From contig JARUPZ010000008.1 in the NCBI GenBank assembly GCA_031213475.1, positions 11,589,938-11,653,937 on the forward strand: 64,000 bases of DNA. The letters run 5' to 3'. The notes under the pieces were generated by a model that was given only the letters and a program-made list of their open reading frames with translations, was not told the DNA's origin and did no database searches. Both the position numbers and the translations under genes were made by a program. This stretch comes from Nereocystis luetkeana (taxonomy: Eukaryota; Sar; Phaeophyceae; Laminariales; Laminariaceae). Below are positions 12,631-24,999 of this stretch, one piece after another. The stretch's first letter is position 1; every line of letters begins with the position of its first letter.

Positions 12631-13434
12631 CTCTTCCGTTGGCGTGGAATAACCTTGTAGCTCTCTGTTCTTCTGTTGTAGGCAGCGCGTGGCAAGGAGA
12701 AACCTGGGCGTGCTGTTCCTATTAGGGGGAGGAGAGAAGATCTGTGAAGTTTTGAGTAGTTTGTAGTTTGACGAGTGCAGTTTTCATGCGCTGTCTCCGA
12801 CCCACCCCTGCCTACTGTCCTGTGTTTTTCACTCTGCTTCTCCGTCAAATGTGTGTTGATTCTTGCGCCTGAGATGTCTGCGTTGCCTAGCTATCGTTGC
12901 ACATCACACGCTGTCATTGCGCGGGGCTTTACCAGCTTCGCTGTGCCTCCATTCCAATTGTTCCGTCTCGTTTCGGTGTTTGTTTGATGGTGCCTCTGGC
13001 GAGGGCGTCCTTTATATTAACGTACTTCGTTACTTCGTACACATGCGCTAATATTCGAGACGAACATTTTAATTAAACATATTAAAATACATAAAAACTT
13101 TGAAACTTTGAAGTATGTTGTTCATGGCTTCGAGTGAGGATGTGTTGATGAAATATGACCAACACCATGGCTTGCAACTTGCTTCAAGATGTTTCGGGAG
13201 CAGCTTGTTGATGAATATGTTGAATGCACAGTCATGTGATTAGTTATTAGCTATGTCACCAACCGATGTCAAGCAAATTACCCGAGTCCAGCAGCATCGA
13301 AGTGGCCCAAAATCAACCAAACAATATGTTTTAGTGAAGCCAAATCGTGCTTCGCCGCGGCACCAGTGTACTGGCACTGCGCGTCAGTACCCAACCCTAG
13401 TATTTCGGCTGAGGTTCGCGTCTTATGTTCACTC

Positions 13435-15267
13435 CGATTCCAGCAGAAATTCTCTTTTTTGTTGTGATAAGAGATATAAAACGCTAAACTCTTGAACATC
13501 GAACTATACCTAAGCACAGGCGTTGACTGCGGGCATTGCTCTTCTTGAGAGGTTGTCGAGAATGATTATTACCACAAGACAAAATATAGTACGCCACGCA
13601 TCACCACCGCGCTGATTCCATCTGCAACGGTAAAACTCAAGGTTACGCGCGTCGCTGACGGCTAATGCTCCGCGTGATACGGTATGGGGCTGTCTCACCC
13701 TCGGCGGGTTGAGTTCTGTTTGGGCCTTCCGGATGGGCGGTATGGCAAGTTTCCGTTAGTATACTGCAGGACACGAATGTGACCGGACGGTGGGAAGCCG
13801 TTTGGTTGACGGGATGAGGTGGGACTACCCGAAATCTTGGTAGAGCGAGACGGGACGGGAAACGATCGGGCAGAGCGGGTCGGGAATAGGTCGGGGAAAT
13901 CGTTGGCACCAGAGTCGGAAGCAAAACACCATAATGAGCGTCCGAGTCGTGGTGCGCAGCCCACCACGAGCCGTAGACGTGATGCGTTCCCCGCAGAGAT
14001 CTCCAGAAGGCCACCGGAGGCAGTTGGGTCTACAAGCATGCATATAAATACTCCAAATGTGCGTCTTACACGCTTGTTTTTTCCTCTTCTAGACGTGGTG
14101 ACGGGTATGTTATGCAAATTTGCGGAAAGCAGAAGTAAAGGACGATCAATGAACATGTAAAAAGTCAACGAGCAGAGCAGCATCGGCGAAACTCACGCCA
14201 ACACGCTTTTCGCCTGCGGCGGAACCGATCCAAAGCACAAAGAGCGCCGCAAAAACAAGATCGCCTATGATGAACAAAGGTGCGGCACACAAACCTCGTG
14301 GGCACCCCACCCCGCCCACGGCGCGTAGGGACAACACGGAATTTACAGGAAAATGTGAGCCAGCGCAACACTTCCTCACATATTTTACGCTCTGGTCGGG
14401 AGTACGGTCCGGAAACGTAGTCGGGAATGGTTCAGAGGAGATGGTCGATGAAGGGTTGATTGTTCCAGAGCCACATCAAGCGCTCCTGCGTCGCATAGGT
14501 ACCATTCCGCGTCAAACGTTCGACGCACTGGCCATAGCAGACGTGAAGTACTACAGTATACTTTTGAAAGCGCTCGGAAAGCCCTCTCGCCGATACGATT
14601 ACATAAAATGTCACAACTACTCCAACATGCCGCGATCGTGCCCCGGATGATCAGGTTCTACTTAAACCGTACAGCTTCCACAACAACCGCCCTTACATTC
14701 GATTGGGCCGACAACAAGCTGCCTGATGGTACCGTATACTGCAGTATATGTAGTGATATTTGGCGAAGCTTCCTCCACACCTTCGCATTACGTATCTGGT
14801 CAGTCGTTTTTGAAGTCGTATGCGTATCGAGTCCTACTACTGCATGATGACATAATATATACCAGGGTAGGCACATATATATATGTATTTATATTTATAT
14901 GCGTAGGTACTGAAGAAAAGAGCAAAGCGTAATGAACCCAACAAAAGACGGAGTGGAATAATAATCCTTTTGTGCGGAGTGGAGACCCGCAACCTACCGC
15001 AGACTTTGCAATACTTCGTCAAGACAAACCTAGACGCCCGACCTCTCAAGCCTGCAACCCGTAAGGCACTAACGCAGCTACCCAGCGGGATCGTGGGGGG
15101 TATGTGCCCAACCTGGTCACGCTCGTTCGCTCTGACTGCTTTGCAATGGTCGCTTTTTAAGGCACTCGCCGATTGGTTGCCCCCGTCGAGCTCTTTGATA
15201 AGACAATAATGTGGTAAGTTTTTAGCTTGTTGTGTGAACGAACTCTCAAAAACGTCAAGGTTTATAC

Positions 15268-15322
<55 letters not shown>

Positions 15323-15530
15323 TGTGCAGGGGAGCCCTCAACCCAAGCGGCATACGACAACGCCACTCTCGGATGCGGTTCTCAGACAATCCGGTACCGA
15401 GTGGTGACCCGTAGGAATGGTGACTCGATCAGCGTAGCTGCTTCGGCCATCCCTTCCTCGGTCCCCTCACTGCTGACGAAATATGAAACAACGAATAACG
15501 AAGGCCAATCCCCTCGCAGCAAATGGTTGG
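13435..15530 (+). repeat. Unidentified dispersed repeat R2, copy C
   Basis: Longest and best preserved copy, homologous to 4845-6800 along its length. It is interrupted by a (CATA)n/(TA)n expansion at about 15265-15318. Conserved landmarks are GGAAAGCCCTCTCGCCGATA near 14577, GCCTGCAACCCGTAAGGC near 15051, and GCGGCATACGACAACGCCAC near 15344. Fragmentary frames remain (14267-14650, 14970-15209), none with a recognisable domain. Confidence 0.7.
15265..15318. repeat. (CATA)n then (TA)n microsatellite
   Basis: Simple repeat inside R2 copy C; copy A has no repeat at the corresponding place, so it expanded after the copies separated. Confidence 0.9.
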
Positions 15531-16771
15531 AATCAGCGCTTCAAACAAAAACAAGCAGGAATAGCCCCAGCACGCCATAGCACGACTACCGCGCCGAGCT
15601 CGAAACGACTACTATGACGACACAAGATAGCAACAATCGTGTCCGCGTCTTCTCGAGACTCCCCGGTAGGTCGAAGTCGTTTTGTGCACAGGTATCGCAA
15701 ACAATGACGTAATCACGAATACACACGTCCGACATACACCACGTGCATAGAAAGGCCCACAAAGGAGCGAGCCGATTGACAGAAGAAGGGTCAGGCAGGC
15801 AGACAGACAGACAGACAGACAGACAGACAGGCAAGAAAAGTGTCAACAGCGAGCCTGGCCGCACCCCAATAGTAGTGGGAACACCTTGTACGAACAGAAA
15901 AATCACGGCCTGCCCCCTGGCCTTGCCTCACTACTCGCGAACGAGGCGTTCTACCATAGAGGTTCGCCCTAATGTTTCTGAGGCCCCTCACTTAAGGGGC
16001 TCCATACCTCATCCGAAAAATGCCTTCAGCAAAAAACAAAATGCATCGCGGCGAATAATCCCATGGCCCGAGTCCACAAGAATGTTTTTTTCGAAATGAA
16101 GATTGACATTCCGACGATTGGGGGGTCAAGAAACCCCGTCTTTCACGAACAATATAGCGGAAATGTGCTACCTCTATCGTAGAACGGGTCAAACCTTCCA
16201 AAGAGCATGCTGCATTATCGATACTGTACTATAATATGTAAGGAGTCCAACGCATCGGTCTAGCCACGTACCGAAGTATATGTGAAACGAAAAGCAGGCG
16301 CCCCCCGGTGCCCCTTGCCTTTCGCCTTGCGTGCCCTTGCGTGTTTAAACGCCGACAGTGGACGAAAACGGCCTCGATCAGCATCCCGCCAACTCGCATC
16401 CAGATTAACGCCTTTGGAGATATAGTACAACCGTCGTGATGCGTGCAGGCTTGCACAGCTCACGCAAAAATGTCGAGGATGCGCTTGATCGCTTCAACTG
16501 TGTAAACGGCCTAAGCAACACAAAAGGTTGTTGTGCGACATCCTACCCCCCCTCCAAGGAATAGCAACGGCCCATAGAGGCCTCTTGTGATCATGTCATG
16601 TGACACTAAGCGACCAAGGAAACAAAATCGACTGTCCACCCCAGACTTGTTTGTCCACCCGGGTTAGAGTTCAATCAATCCTTGCGGATCGAGAGCGCAG
16701 TGTTTCGCTACCACCGGGAAACAGAGTCGAGGAATCTCACACTTCACTGGGAAAATCGGAAGCGGCGGGAT
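15531..16771. other. No gene recognised
   Basis: Contains a (GACA)n tract at 15796-15832 (CAGGCAGGCAGACAGACAG). The rest has only short open frames with no domain, and lies just 3' of the beta-helix gene on the minus strand. Confidence 0.6.
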
Positions 16772-19700
16772 CTACGCAACAATGTCATCTGCAGGGATAC
16801 ACACGTCGTCGCCTGTAAAGCCAATGAGCGCGCCTCCGCTCTTGACGAATCCAAAGGTGCAGCTGAGCTCGTCCTGCGCATGATGTACCACACGGGGGCC
16901 GGGACAGGGAGTTGGGAGCCTAGGATGTACGTTGAAGGCGAAGAAGTCAAAGGTGGTCCTACTGTAGCATACACGTGCCCAGGAACCGTTAGTTTTATGT
17001 GCTATATCATCGGCAAGCGTAGCGCATGCTTCAATTAGGCCGCACAGCGGCTGATGAGGATGGCATCCAGACCGGTCTTTGAAAAATGGATATTTCTGAT
17101 AAGTTTAGATATTCGGATCTTCGGACCGGTAGAACGGGCGTCATGCTGCAGCAGCAGCAGCAGCAGCAGTACGTCGCATCATGTGGCAGGCAGGTACGGT
17201 CTTTTTATTAGACACAAGTCACACACGCCCGCATGCACTACTATCAGTTCGGCCCGAATTCGATTGGGGTATCCCATTGGCTGTACCAGGTATGATATAT
17301 TGATCGAGCTAACTACCTGTTCCATGGGCGCGATTTGGTCCGATCAAGCATGTTTAGCAAAAAAACAAAATGAAACCGGGCGTGTTCGTTGCGCCGTAGC
17401 CACCAGGTATCTTTGCCCAATATTTTTATTTGTTCTCCAGTATATAGTGCATCGCACGTAGCAGCAGTCGTTAAAGCTAATTTCACTCGACACAAATCAC
17501 ATACCAGCATAGCCCTTCCCACAAGAAACACAAGCCACACACCAACATAGTCCTTCCGACGATAACATAGTAGAGATCCACCGTCCATCTACTGTGCCTG
17601 GGAGCTCCCTTGGTTGGGTAGATAATCAAATCTGGATGTGTGTCAAGTGGGCGTGCTCTGCTCGGATGAAACTGTATTTAGCCATTGCACTACGAATGCA
17701 ATATGCTTGTAGCGTGTGTACCTAAACATATATTACAGAACAGCTGTCAGATCGAGGTGTTCGTCGAAACTCGTTTTTGCTACTAGTAGCTGTGTGTGGT
17801 GCTTCGATCGCGCGTACTACGTACGGGTTTTAAATAGTCTCGTGCAGGATATACTTGGATGCTTCGACCGGTTAAATCGTGCTCTTGCACGATTACATCG
17901 TACGCAGAAGTCACTCATGCTTCATTGACTCGGCACAAATCACGCACTAAGGCCTACCTGGTACCAAGTAATAACTAACTGTATAATCGAGTCGTGTTCT
18001 ACTTTAGCTGACTGGACGATCGCTGAGCTGGATGCAAACTGCGGCTGGCTGTCTGCAGAATGGGCGTGCTCTGATCTGATCAAACGTATCAGGGGTTTGC
18101 CACTACTGCCGAGTATACGCTGTAGTCATCAGGAGTATTTGACCAGTCCCTAGATTCACCGAGTGAATATCAAGGATCCTTGGATCCTTGGATAGTTCGA
18201 CAGGTGTATGGCATTACAGCATTATTACAGTAGTAACGGACGCCATGCCGCTGCAGCAGTATCATATCACACGCACAGAGCAGTTTCTTATATTTGCTCA
18301 TTTCACTCGACATAAATTACACCGACGTGGGATTGCCCTATATCGATCCCTCCTCCATCTAGGGTACGTCGCAAGGTTTCAGCCCCGCCTAATGCATTCA
18401 AGTTTCAACCTCGCGCCCATGTGTTTGCGGTCGACGTTATGCACGACACTCCCGCAACCGCTTATTGATGGGACGTACCGATTGTTCGTCGAGGCCAGCG
18501 TTCCTGGATACGACGGCGTCCGGCCGCTTGAACGTGAGGGAACCACCGGAGAGGACGGCGAAGGCGGAGCCCGATTCGGCGGTGTTGCCATCAAAAATCA
18601 CCGCCTTGCTGAAGCTGGAAAGTGCAGTGCACACACCGAGGTTCGGAGGGTAAGGCAAGGTGCGAGCGTGACCACAGTGTTCAAGTTAACAATAGAGGAA
18701 GCAGGGCCTGAAATAGGTAGAAAAAATGTTGCGCTGAACAGGGCGTAGCGCGCAACGAGGTGGAGGGCTTGGAACGGCTTGGCGCACCACGGCTTTGAGG
18801 CGCAACACCTGACTTCGAAACAAAATGGTGCGGTCTATTTTTCGTCCTATTATACGTAGGCAAAAGAACACGATTTGGGGTATGTTTCACCCGAGTAGGC
18901 TAATTATCGTTGGCTTGTTTTGCACCGCAGGTCAAACCACAGAGCAAGCCTTTTGTTAGGTATCTTCCGCCGGATATCGTTGTGTTGTCGGGACGTTTTT
19001 GTTCTGTTTTCGCCGCATTCGGAAGCAAGTACTAATGGCGTGTTTTTGACGCACCCAGGGACTTGAGTAGATTCTTTTTTTCAGGCCCGTTTTATCACGC
19101 TGATCGACAGATTCCCGGCGAGAATTGACCTTGCGGGTGAAGGTATGTTTTCCCTTGGGAAACTCGTGCTCTCTATCTGCAACATAAAAAGCGTATTTTT
19201 GAAGCACCCAGCGACTTGAGTTGATTCTTTTTTTCAGGCTCGTTTTATTCCGCTGATCGACAGATTCCCGGCGAGAATTGACCTTGCGGGTGAATGTATT
19301 TTTTCCCTTGGGAAACTCGTGCTCTCCATCTGCAACTGTAGTGTTATTTGCTTGCCAGTCGCATAATGTCGCAAGCCGGTCGTACCCACACCTACAAGAG
19401 GATGAAAGAAGCTGGTAGGGCCCATATTTTGACAGTATAGTTTATCCTGATTTCGAGTGTGTCAACAACACCTCGGCCTTTGGCGAACTTCGGGACCTAC
19501 CTACCTGTGATAGGCCCTGCTTGGAAGCGCACGCGCGCAGCTCGCGGCTGAAAGGTTTCCCCACCATTGAAAGATTATAAATTATAGTGTTGTGATAGAG
19601 GTGACTACCTACAGCTACGATGGTGTCGCCCAGCTAACACCAAATCACCCCATCAGTGTTTCTCAAGCTAGGGACGTACACCATTAGTTCAATGATTAAC

Positions 19701-22700
19701 TGGTGGTGTCTGCGCTCGTCACTAAAATGGGGTGAAAACTGAACATGTCTTAAGCATATGAAAGACGCAACGGAATATCGGCGACAGTTCGTTTTTCTCT
19801 TTTTTTACTACTAAATTAACTACTCGTCCGTCTTATGGGTATAGGGATCTTCCGAGTTGGAACAGGCCCTGCTGTAGATAAATGACGTGCGGCAACAGAA
19901 TCATACAACGTAGTGCACGGTTCGGCCACACTCACACGACTTCGTCATTGACCACGATAACGCCTCCGCCGTAGAGGCCTGCAGTGTTATTGTTGAACTC
20001 GACGTCTTCGCTGAACCTGAGGTCACCGGAAAAGCCGAACCACACGCAGACCGTGCAAAATATTGACGTCAACACACAGCACCGAAGAAGGGAGTCGGGC
20101 TCGACCACAGCACCGACGTCGTCAGCATCTGGGACTTGTAAGGTCTATTCGTTTTCCACGTGGTTCGACGTCGCCCTCTTAGGGCATTACGTGTGCCTGA
20201 AAGGCGAGCTGAGACGATCGGTAGTAGTTATCACGGCTTCGACGCAGCCACGGTTACAACACGTACATTGGTTATATGTCACTGTACCAGAGAGTCGGCA
20301 GATCTCCTACTCTCATATATTACGGGGGACCATAGTTGATACGACCTATGGTATACATAAAAACCTTGGTATTTAACCATTTTTTCCAACAATATGTGGT
20401 CCTATCAACTACGGTCCCCCGTAAGAGTACAATTACACAGGCCAAGACAGAAGGGAGCACAGGCCCGCCGGGAGCAAGCCAGGTGTACTACACGTCGTAG
20501 CGCTACTGGCATACTCAGTAAACCAACACTTACACCGTTGTGCCGCGCCGGTGGCGTAAACCCCCTCCACTGGAGCGGCGATTCTCGTTCTCGTTGAAGT
20601 ACGTATTTCCTTCAAACCTGACAACCGACCAAACGGTGTTCAAGGGAAAACGATGTTGGCGACAGTAGTCGGCGAGGGGGCGAACTATGATACTTCCGAA
20701 CTATCATGCCAGCACGCCTGAAACCCACCAGGACTCCGATAACCCGCAATTACTCAAACAAACGCGCTTGTTCGAAGGTGGAGGGTGCCCCCGCTTGTTG
20801 TATTCAGTAACCAAAAGAGAAAAATTCCTTACATCATGTCTCCTTCGTTCAGGACGGCGGCGCCCTCCCTACATTTGGTGTTCAGGAACGTTGCGTCTCC
20901 TCGGAAGCTGCAGAGTTGTGTCCGAAAACGGAAAGGCGTGCAGGCAGGCAATAGCATCGGGACTGAGATAACGAACGGTTGGGGCGCGGTATGCACTGTG
21001 AGCCCGAACGCTGTTTTGATAGTGTACGCACACTCTAGCGATCGTGGGCGTACATACAGACTAGCGTAACGTTGGCTCGTGCACACGCAGGTTAGCAGTC
21101 AGAGCCAAACTGAACCTGGATGTATCGTTGGCGGTGCGCTGGGCTCGTATCAGAAGCACGCTGTAGACCACTTACATGGTCGTCGACGCATCCCTGTTCT
21201 CCACACTGCAACCACCAGCTCCCTCGAAGCGGGATGCATTATTGTCGAAGGTTGCGTCTTTCTCGAAACTGCCCGGCGAGGACGAGTTCCAAAACCAGTA
21301 GAAATTTCAGGGCGTTGAGGGTAAGGTGCAGGGCTTGCAGTAGGGTAGCACGTAAGCTCGAATGTCTTTCGCCGGCGTTCAAGGCACGGTAGGCCACGCG
21401 CGCCGTTGATTCCAAGAAATATGTAGCTCGTACGGCCTTACCGGAAACTATCAGCCGATTAAGCCCAGCGAAGCAAGCCAATCGGTAGTGCGGCGATGGC
21501 GTCAGGAATTCTCCAGCACCCTAGGTATGTAGTGACGATACACGAACGCAGCGCTGCGCGAATTGCTATCGCAGAAACCCGGCTAGAGAAACACCACCAC
21601 AGCAGTGGCAGCCCACTAACCTGACGTATGCTGAGTCCACGTTTTCGAGAGCGAGGAAACGGTTGTCCTTGAAGGTGGCATCACCGTGGAACCTGGGGGG
21701 GGGGGGGGGGGGGGGGGGGGGGGAGGGGAGGGGGGGGGTGATAAGGAACAGGATACATGGCATGCACGATATAGGTTGTAGTCGGAGGTGAGTTGCCGCC
21801 CGATATAAACCTTGAGGAAGCTATCGCTTGGCCCAAGCCTACTGAAGCAGTGAAAACGTGTTTCGATAGTCCCATAAAACGCGACGTCACGGAAAAAGCA
21901 GAGAAAATAGGCAGAAACTACACAACAACTCCGCCGGCTCCCAAGTTCCCGATGCGTTGCGGCATGCTGAGGGTAAGAGGATCCAGTGGGCCGGAAGGGT
22001 ATGAGCGCAAAACATCTTCGATATCTGCCTCAACCAACACAATGTCTATCCGCCCACATGTTTTATCCCCTCGCGATCGCCTACTTGCAACAGCGGTATA
22101 TCCAGACCCGCATAGGCGCGCTGGCAGGCCAAGCCGCAGGGTGAAAACACCGTCAACAATTAACTCACCGTCGGGAACACCGCACTAGGCGTACTATGGA
22201 CGATATATTCGGTGACTCATTGTATTGTTAGTCCAGATTTCGGGGCTCGGGGGCGTCACGTGCAAAACATGCAAACATCGGGACCAAGCTCGCTGCACCA
22301 AGTAGTCACAATTTCCCGGGGGTGTGCGGAGAGCAGCAGCAGCAGTACTGGTGGACTCACTTCACGACCCCCTTGTTGTCCCGAAACACGTTTCCGCCGT
22401 CCTGGAACACGGCACTTTTCTTAAACCTTGCGCGCGAAAGACGTGCCGGAGGGACAGAAACCGTGGTTATTTTCTCGAGAAAGCACAGTCGGAGTCCTCG
22501 CGCGTTTGAATGCGGCCGTGCATTTGTCGATAAGTATCATCCGCCCCCGGCTCCGTCAGCCGAATCATCTCGATTTCTACATCCGCAATTTGTGGGTCTT
22601 GTTGGTAGGGGATGTTTTGTTGCAATCATGCCAGGCGCGAATATACGGGTGCAGGTTGTCTGCCTGCAGATACTCTGTGATTTGTTTCTGCGACTTCATG

Positions 22701-24848
22701 AAACTCCTCCTCGTCTATTTAACCGCATATTCAATGTCGGTTGAACGCTCTATTCTCCGGAGAGCGCCGTTGTGCAAGCAAGGCTGGTGAACTATCGTCA
22801 ACCACCTGGCATCCAAACCGAAGCATGTTCATCACAGTAGGTGACCAAACGAAACCGTGTCCAGGCATTGAAGAGCGGAAGACGGGAAAACTCCACTTAC
22901 TCCATGGTGCCGCTGTTCCTAAAAAGGGCGTACACGTTGGACACCTCCTCCACAGAAACTTGCCCCAGGAAAACAACGCTCGCACCCTCCTCGACTCTCG
23001 TAGCAAAGCCAAACGAATCGTTACTCCCCTGACGGGGCGTGGGAATTCATACGATGTTGGGGCGATGGGAGGGGGGGCGTATGGGCAAAACTCGAAGCGT
23101 TTGGTTTGCCATAAGATCCGTTGCTTCATTTATGTTTCCCAAGCGGGGATACATTCGGTCGATGGGGATTCCTTCATGAGTTTTTAACCAACAACCGACT
23201 GTGACCACGTGGGCACCCACCATCTTCCCGTGGCTGCGTACTTAAATAGAAACAATAGGCATCCTTGTCTCTTTGGTACGCCGATCAGTCGTAATAAAAT
23301 GGCAAAGAGCGCGCTCGAAGTAGTAAATGTCAATAGGACTCGGGTCACCGTGTCACGTCTTTGAGGCCGTATCCGCGGTACTCACTTCGGTGTTGGGTCC
23401 GAACTCTGTCTTTGGCATGTCAAACACCAGCTTTGCCCCAGGGTTAACGGCGAAGCCGACGTTCACAAACCTTAGGGCGTCACGTGCACGCGTGGGTAGT
23501 AGGGGCGAAAGGTTGCCAACATGACCCAATTTTGAGAGGGGAGATGCAGGTGAGAATTCCGGTTGTCAGGTAAGCGTGCGGCGTTTGCGGTCCCTGATTC
23601 AGCAGTCCCTAGATGGCTTGGCGAGGCTGTCCTATCAACCCCGAGAGAAGCGGCGAACGATGCCAGATCCACGCTCTCCCCTATCGCAGATTTTGGGGGA
23701 GGCCCAAGACTCTGTGGCGTTGTTTTACAGTAGCGTTGCTTGTCGTCCGGGCTCTGGCACCCCAGTTAGGCTGGCGAACAATCTACTTTCCATAGGAAAG
23801 TGCCCCACAGAAGCCTAAAACATTGGTCTCCGGTACTGTGCGTTGACACTATCCGTACGCCGGTATCGTGCTTGCGTTGTAGTATCCTGCAATACGGTAT
23901 ACTTCGACGAACACGAAATGTCTGGGTAGTACTGGAGGTACCCTGCTAAGAGCATAGGTTCGAAATAGTTAGGTTAAACCGCACCAAGCTAACCAGTCGT
24001 TGCTAACTGAGTGGTCCGCGGGTGGCGCTTTATAGTCTATGTTCCTCTAACGCGAGAGAAGATGTGGTAGATGGTACACACGGCGCTCAAGTCGAGACAA
24101 CATAGTACAACACGAAAGACAGTTGCCCGGTGAGACTATGCTGAGAGCTCCTTCAGCTTTTCCGATCATCATCGCAACACCAAGCTCACCTTTACGGGGA
24201 CGCTACTCGTAACACAGAAACGGTATGTGAAGTACCGAATAGCGCTCAGCTGCGGGCTATACTCTGAACTATATTCGAAGTATAGTGTCTATCATGCTAA
24301 CGTTTGTTCATGGATCATGGATGATTGCACAGTAACTAGGTTTCATGCTTCGTCGAGATGACGTTATGCTTGCTGGCGGGCCTGGTAGCTATTATGTAGT
24401 GCAAGCGTGACGAGTTTGATATGTTGTGGTCGATTAAGCATACTTTCGTACCTGGTACGAGAATATACAATACCAAAAGTAAACCAGGTCTTCCGCAGTA
24501 TGCGTGTTTGCACTCAACGATCTACCAGGTATACGTCATAACGCCGTACCGGACATTGTTCGAGCTCTTGATCTTGAGGGTCCCACCGTCGACAGTGATA
24601 GTCTCTACCGTTTCGGCATTAGCTCCGGCCTCTTCACCGATCACCCCACACGCAATGGTGTCCACGCCGTCCAGGTTGATCTCGACGTCGCCGGTCACTG
24701 GCGACGGTATGTCGAGGTACTTCTCGATGTCCAAGCATGCAGCTCTGAGTGTCGGGTGCATCCACGGCCAGTCAAGGACATCAGAGTTGTTGTTGTGAAC
24801 AGAAGGTTTTGCTATTGTATCCTGACAGAGTCGCGTACATACCCCCAC
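16772..24848 (-). CDS. Right-handed beta-helix repeat protein, ten exons (5' end not found)
   Basis: Exons in order of translation: 24848-24550, 23470-23386, 23028-22901, 22426-22361, 21692-21621, 21268-21176, 20907-20833, 20016-19936, 18614-18479, 16873-16772. The sum is 1137 nt, 378 residues plus stop. Every junction is phase-compatible with GT-AG signals. The product is a series of short rungs such as FHGDATFKDNR, FEKDATFDNNASRFEGAGG, FSEDVEFNNNTAGLYGGG and FDGNTAESGSAF. These resemble the pectin-lyase-like/polymorphic-outer-membrane-protein type of beta-helix with 'F..N.A...GG' turns. Five central exons (66, 72, 93, 75 and 81 nt) each begin and end in phase 2 and hold about one rung. The first listed exon starts after TTGCAG but has no clear initiator, so upstream exons and a signal peptide are probably missing. 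A secreted or surface role is inferred. It could instead be a polysaccharide-acting enzyme; no catalytic residues were recognised. Confidence 0.8.
16874..18478. repeat. Intron with degenerate ~410-bp internal repeats
   Basis: Last intron of the beta-helix gene. A motif close to TCACTCGACACAAATCACAC recurs near 17211, 17485, 17521, 17927 and 18300. GGGCGTGCTCTG recurs at about 17650 and 18062. TACCAGGTA (17284) and TACCTGGTA (17955) sit at corresponding places. A short CAG tract lies at 17150-17168. Confidence 0.55.
19038..19338. repeat. 153-bp tandem duplication inside an intron
   Basis: Two consecutive copies, 19038-19190 and 19191-19338, with few differences. Each has GATTCTTTTTTTCAGGC and then GACAGATTCCCGGCGAGAAT. 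The pyrimidine tract plus CAG looks like a plus-strand splice acceptor, but no continuing frame supports a plus-strand gene. They lie in the 18615-19935 intron of the beta-helix gene. Confidence 0.85.
20320..20424. mobile_element. MITE family 1 copy (105 bp)
   Basis: Terminal inverted repeats TTACGGGGGACCATAGTTGA and the complement of TCAACTACGGTCCCCCGTAA. TA precedes the left end; the right flank reads GA instead of TA. It lies in the 20017-20832 intron of the beta-helix gene. Confidence 0.85.
21695..21739. repeat. Poly-G tract (poly-C on the transcribed strand)
   Basis: About 45 bases of almost pure G on the plus strand, with A interruptions near 21724 and 21729. On the minus strand it is the pyrimidine tract directly in front of the AG acceptor of the beta-helix exon 21692-21621. 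Assembly length may be unreliable. Confidence 0.9.
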
Positions 24849-24999
24849 CTGCAAACCAATAGGACTACGAGTTCCAATACAACAAGAGCTGCACCTGCTA
24901 GCGCGCTGGTCGGGAATTGGAGCAACCCCTAGCCGAAGGCACGGCACCTTCGTCGAAACACCGAAACAAGGAAGCTAAAGGTCGCAGCCACGTGCCAGG

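Noticed and set aside
19038-19338. Duplicated exon (TTTTTTTCAG acceptor in both copies)
   Set aside because: No matching donor and frame pair with neighbours on either strand; treated as a tandem duplication in an intron.
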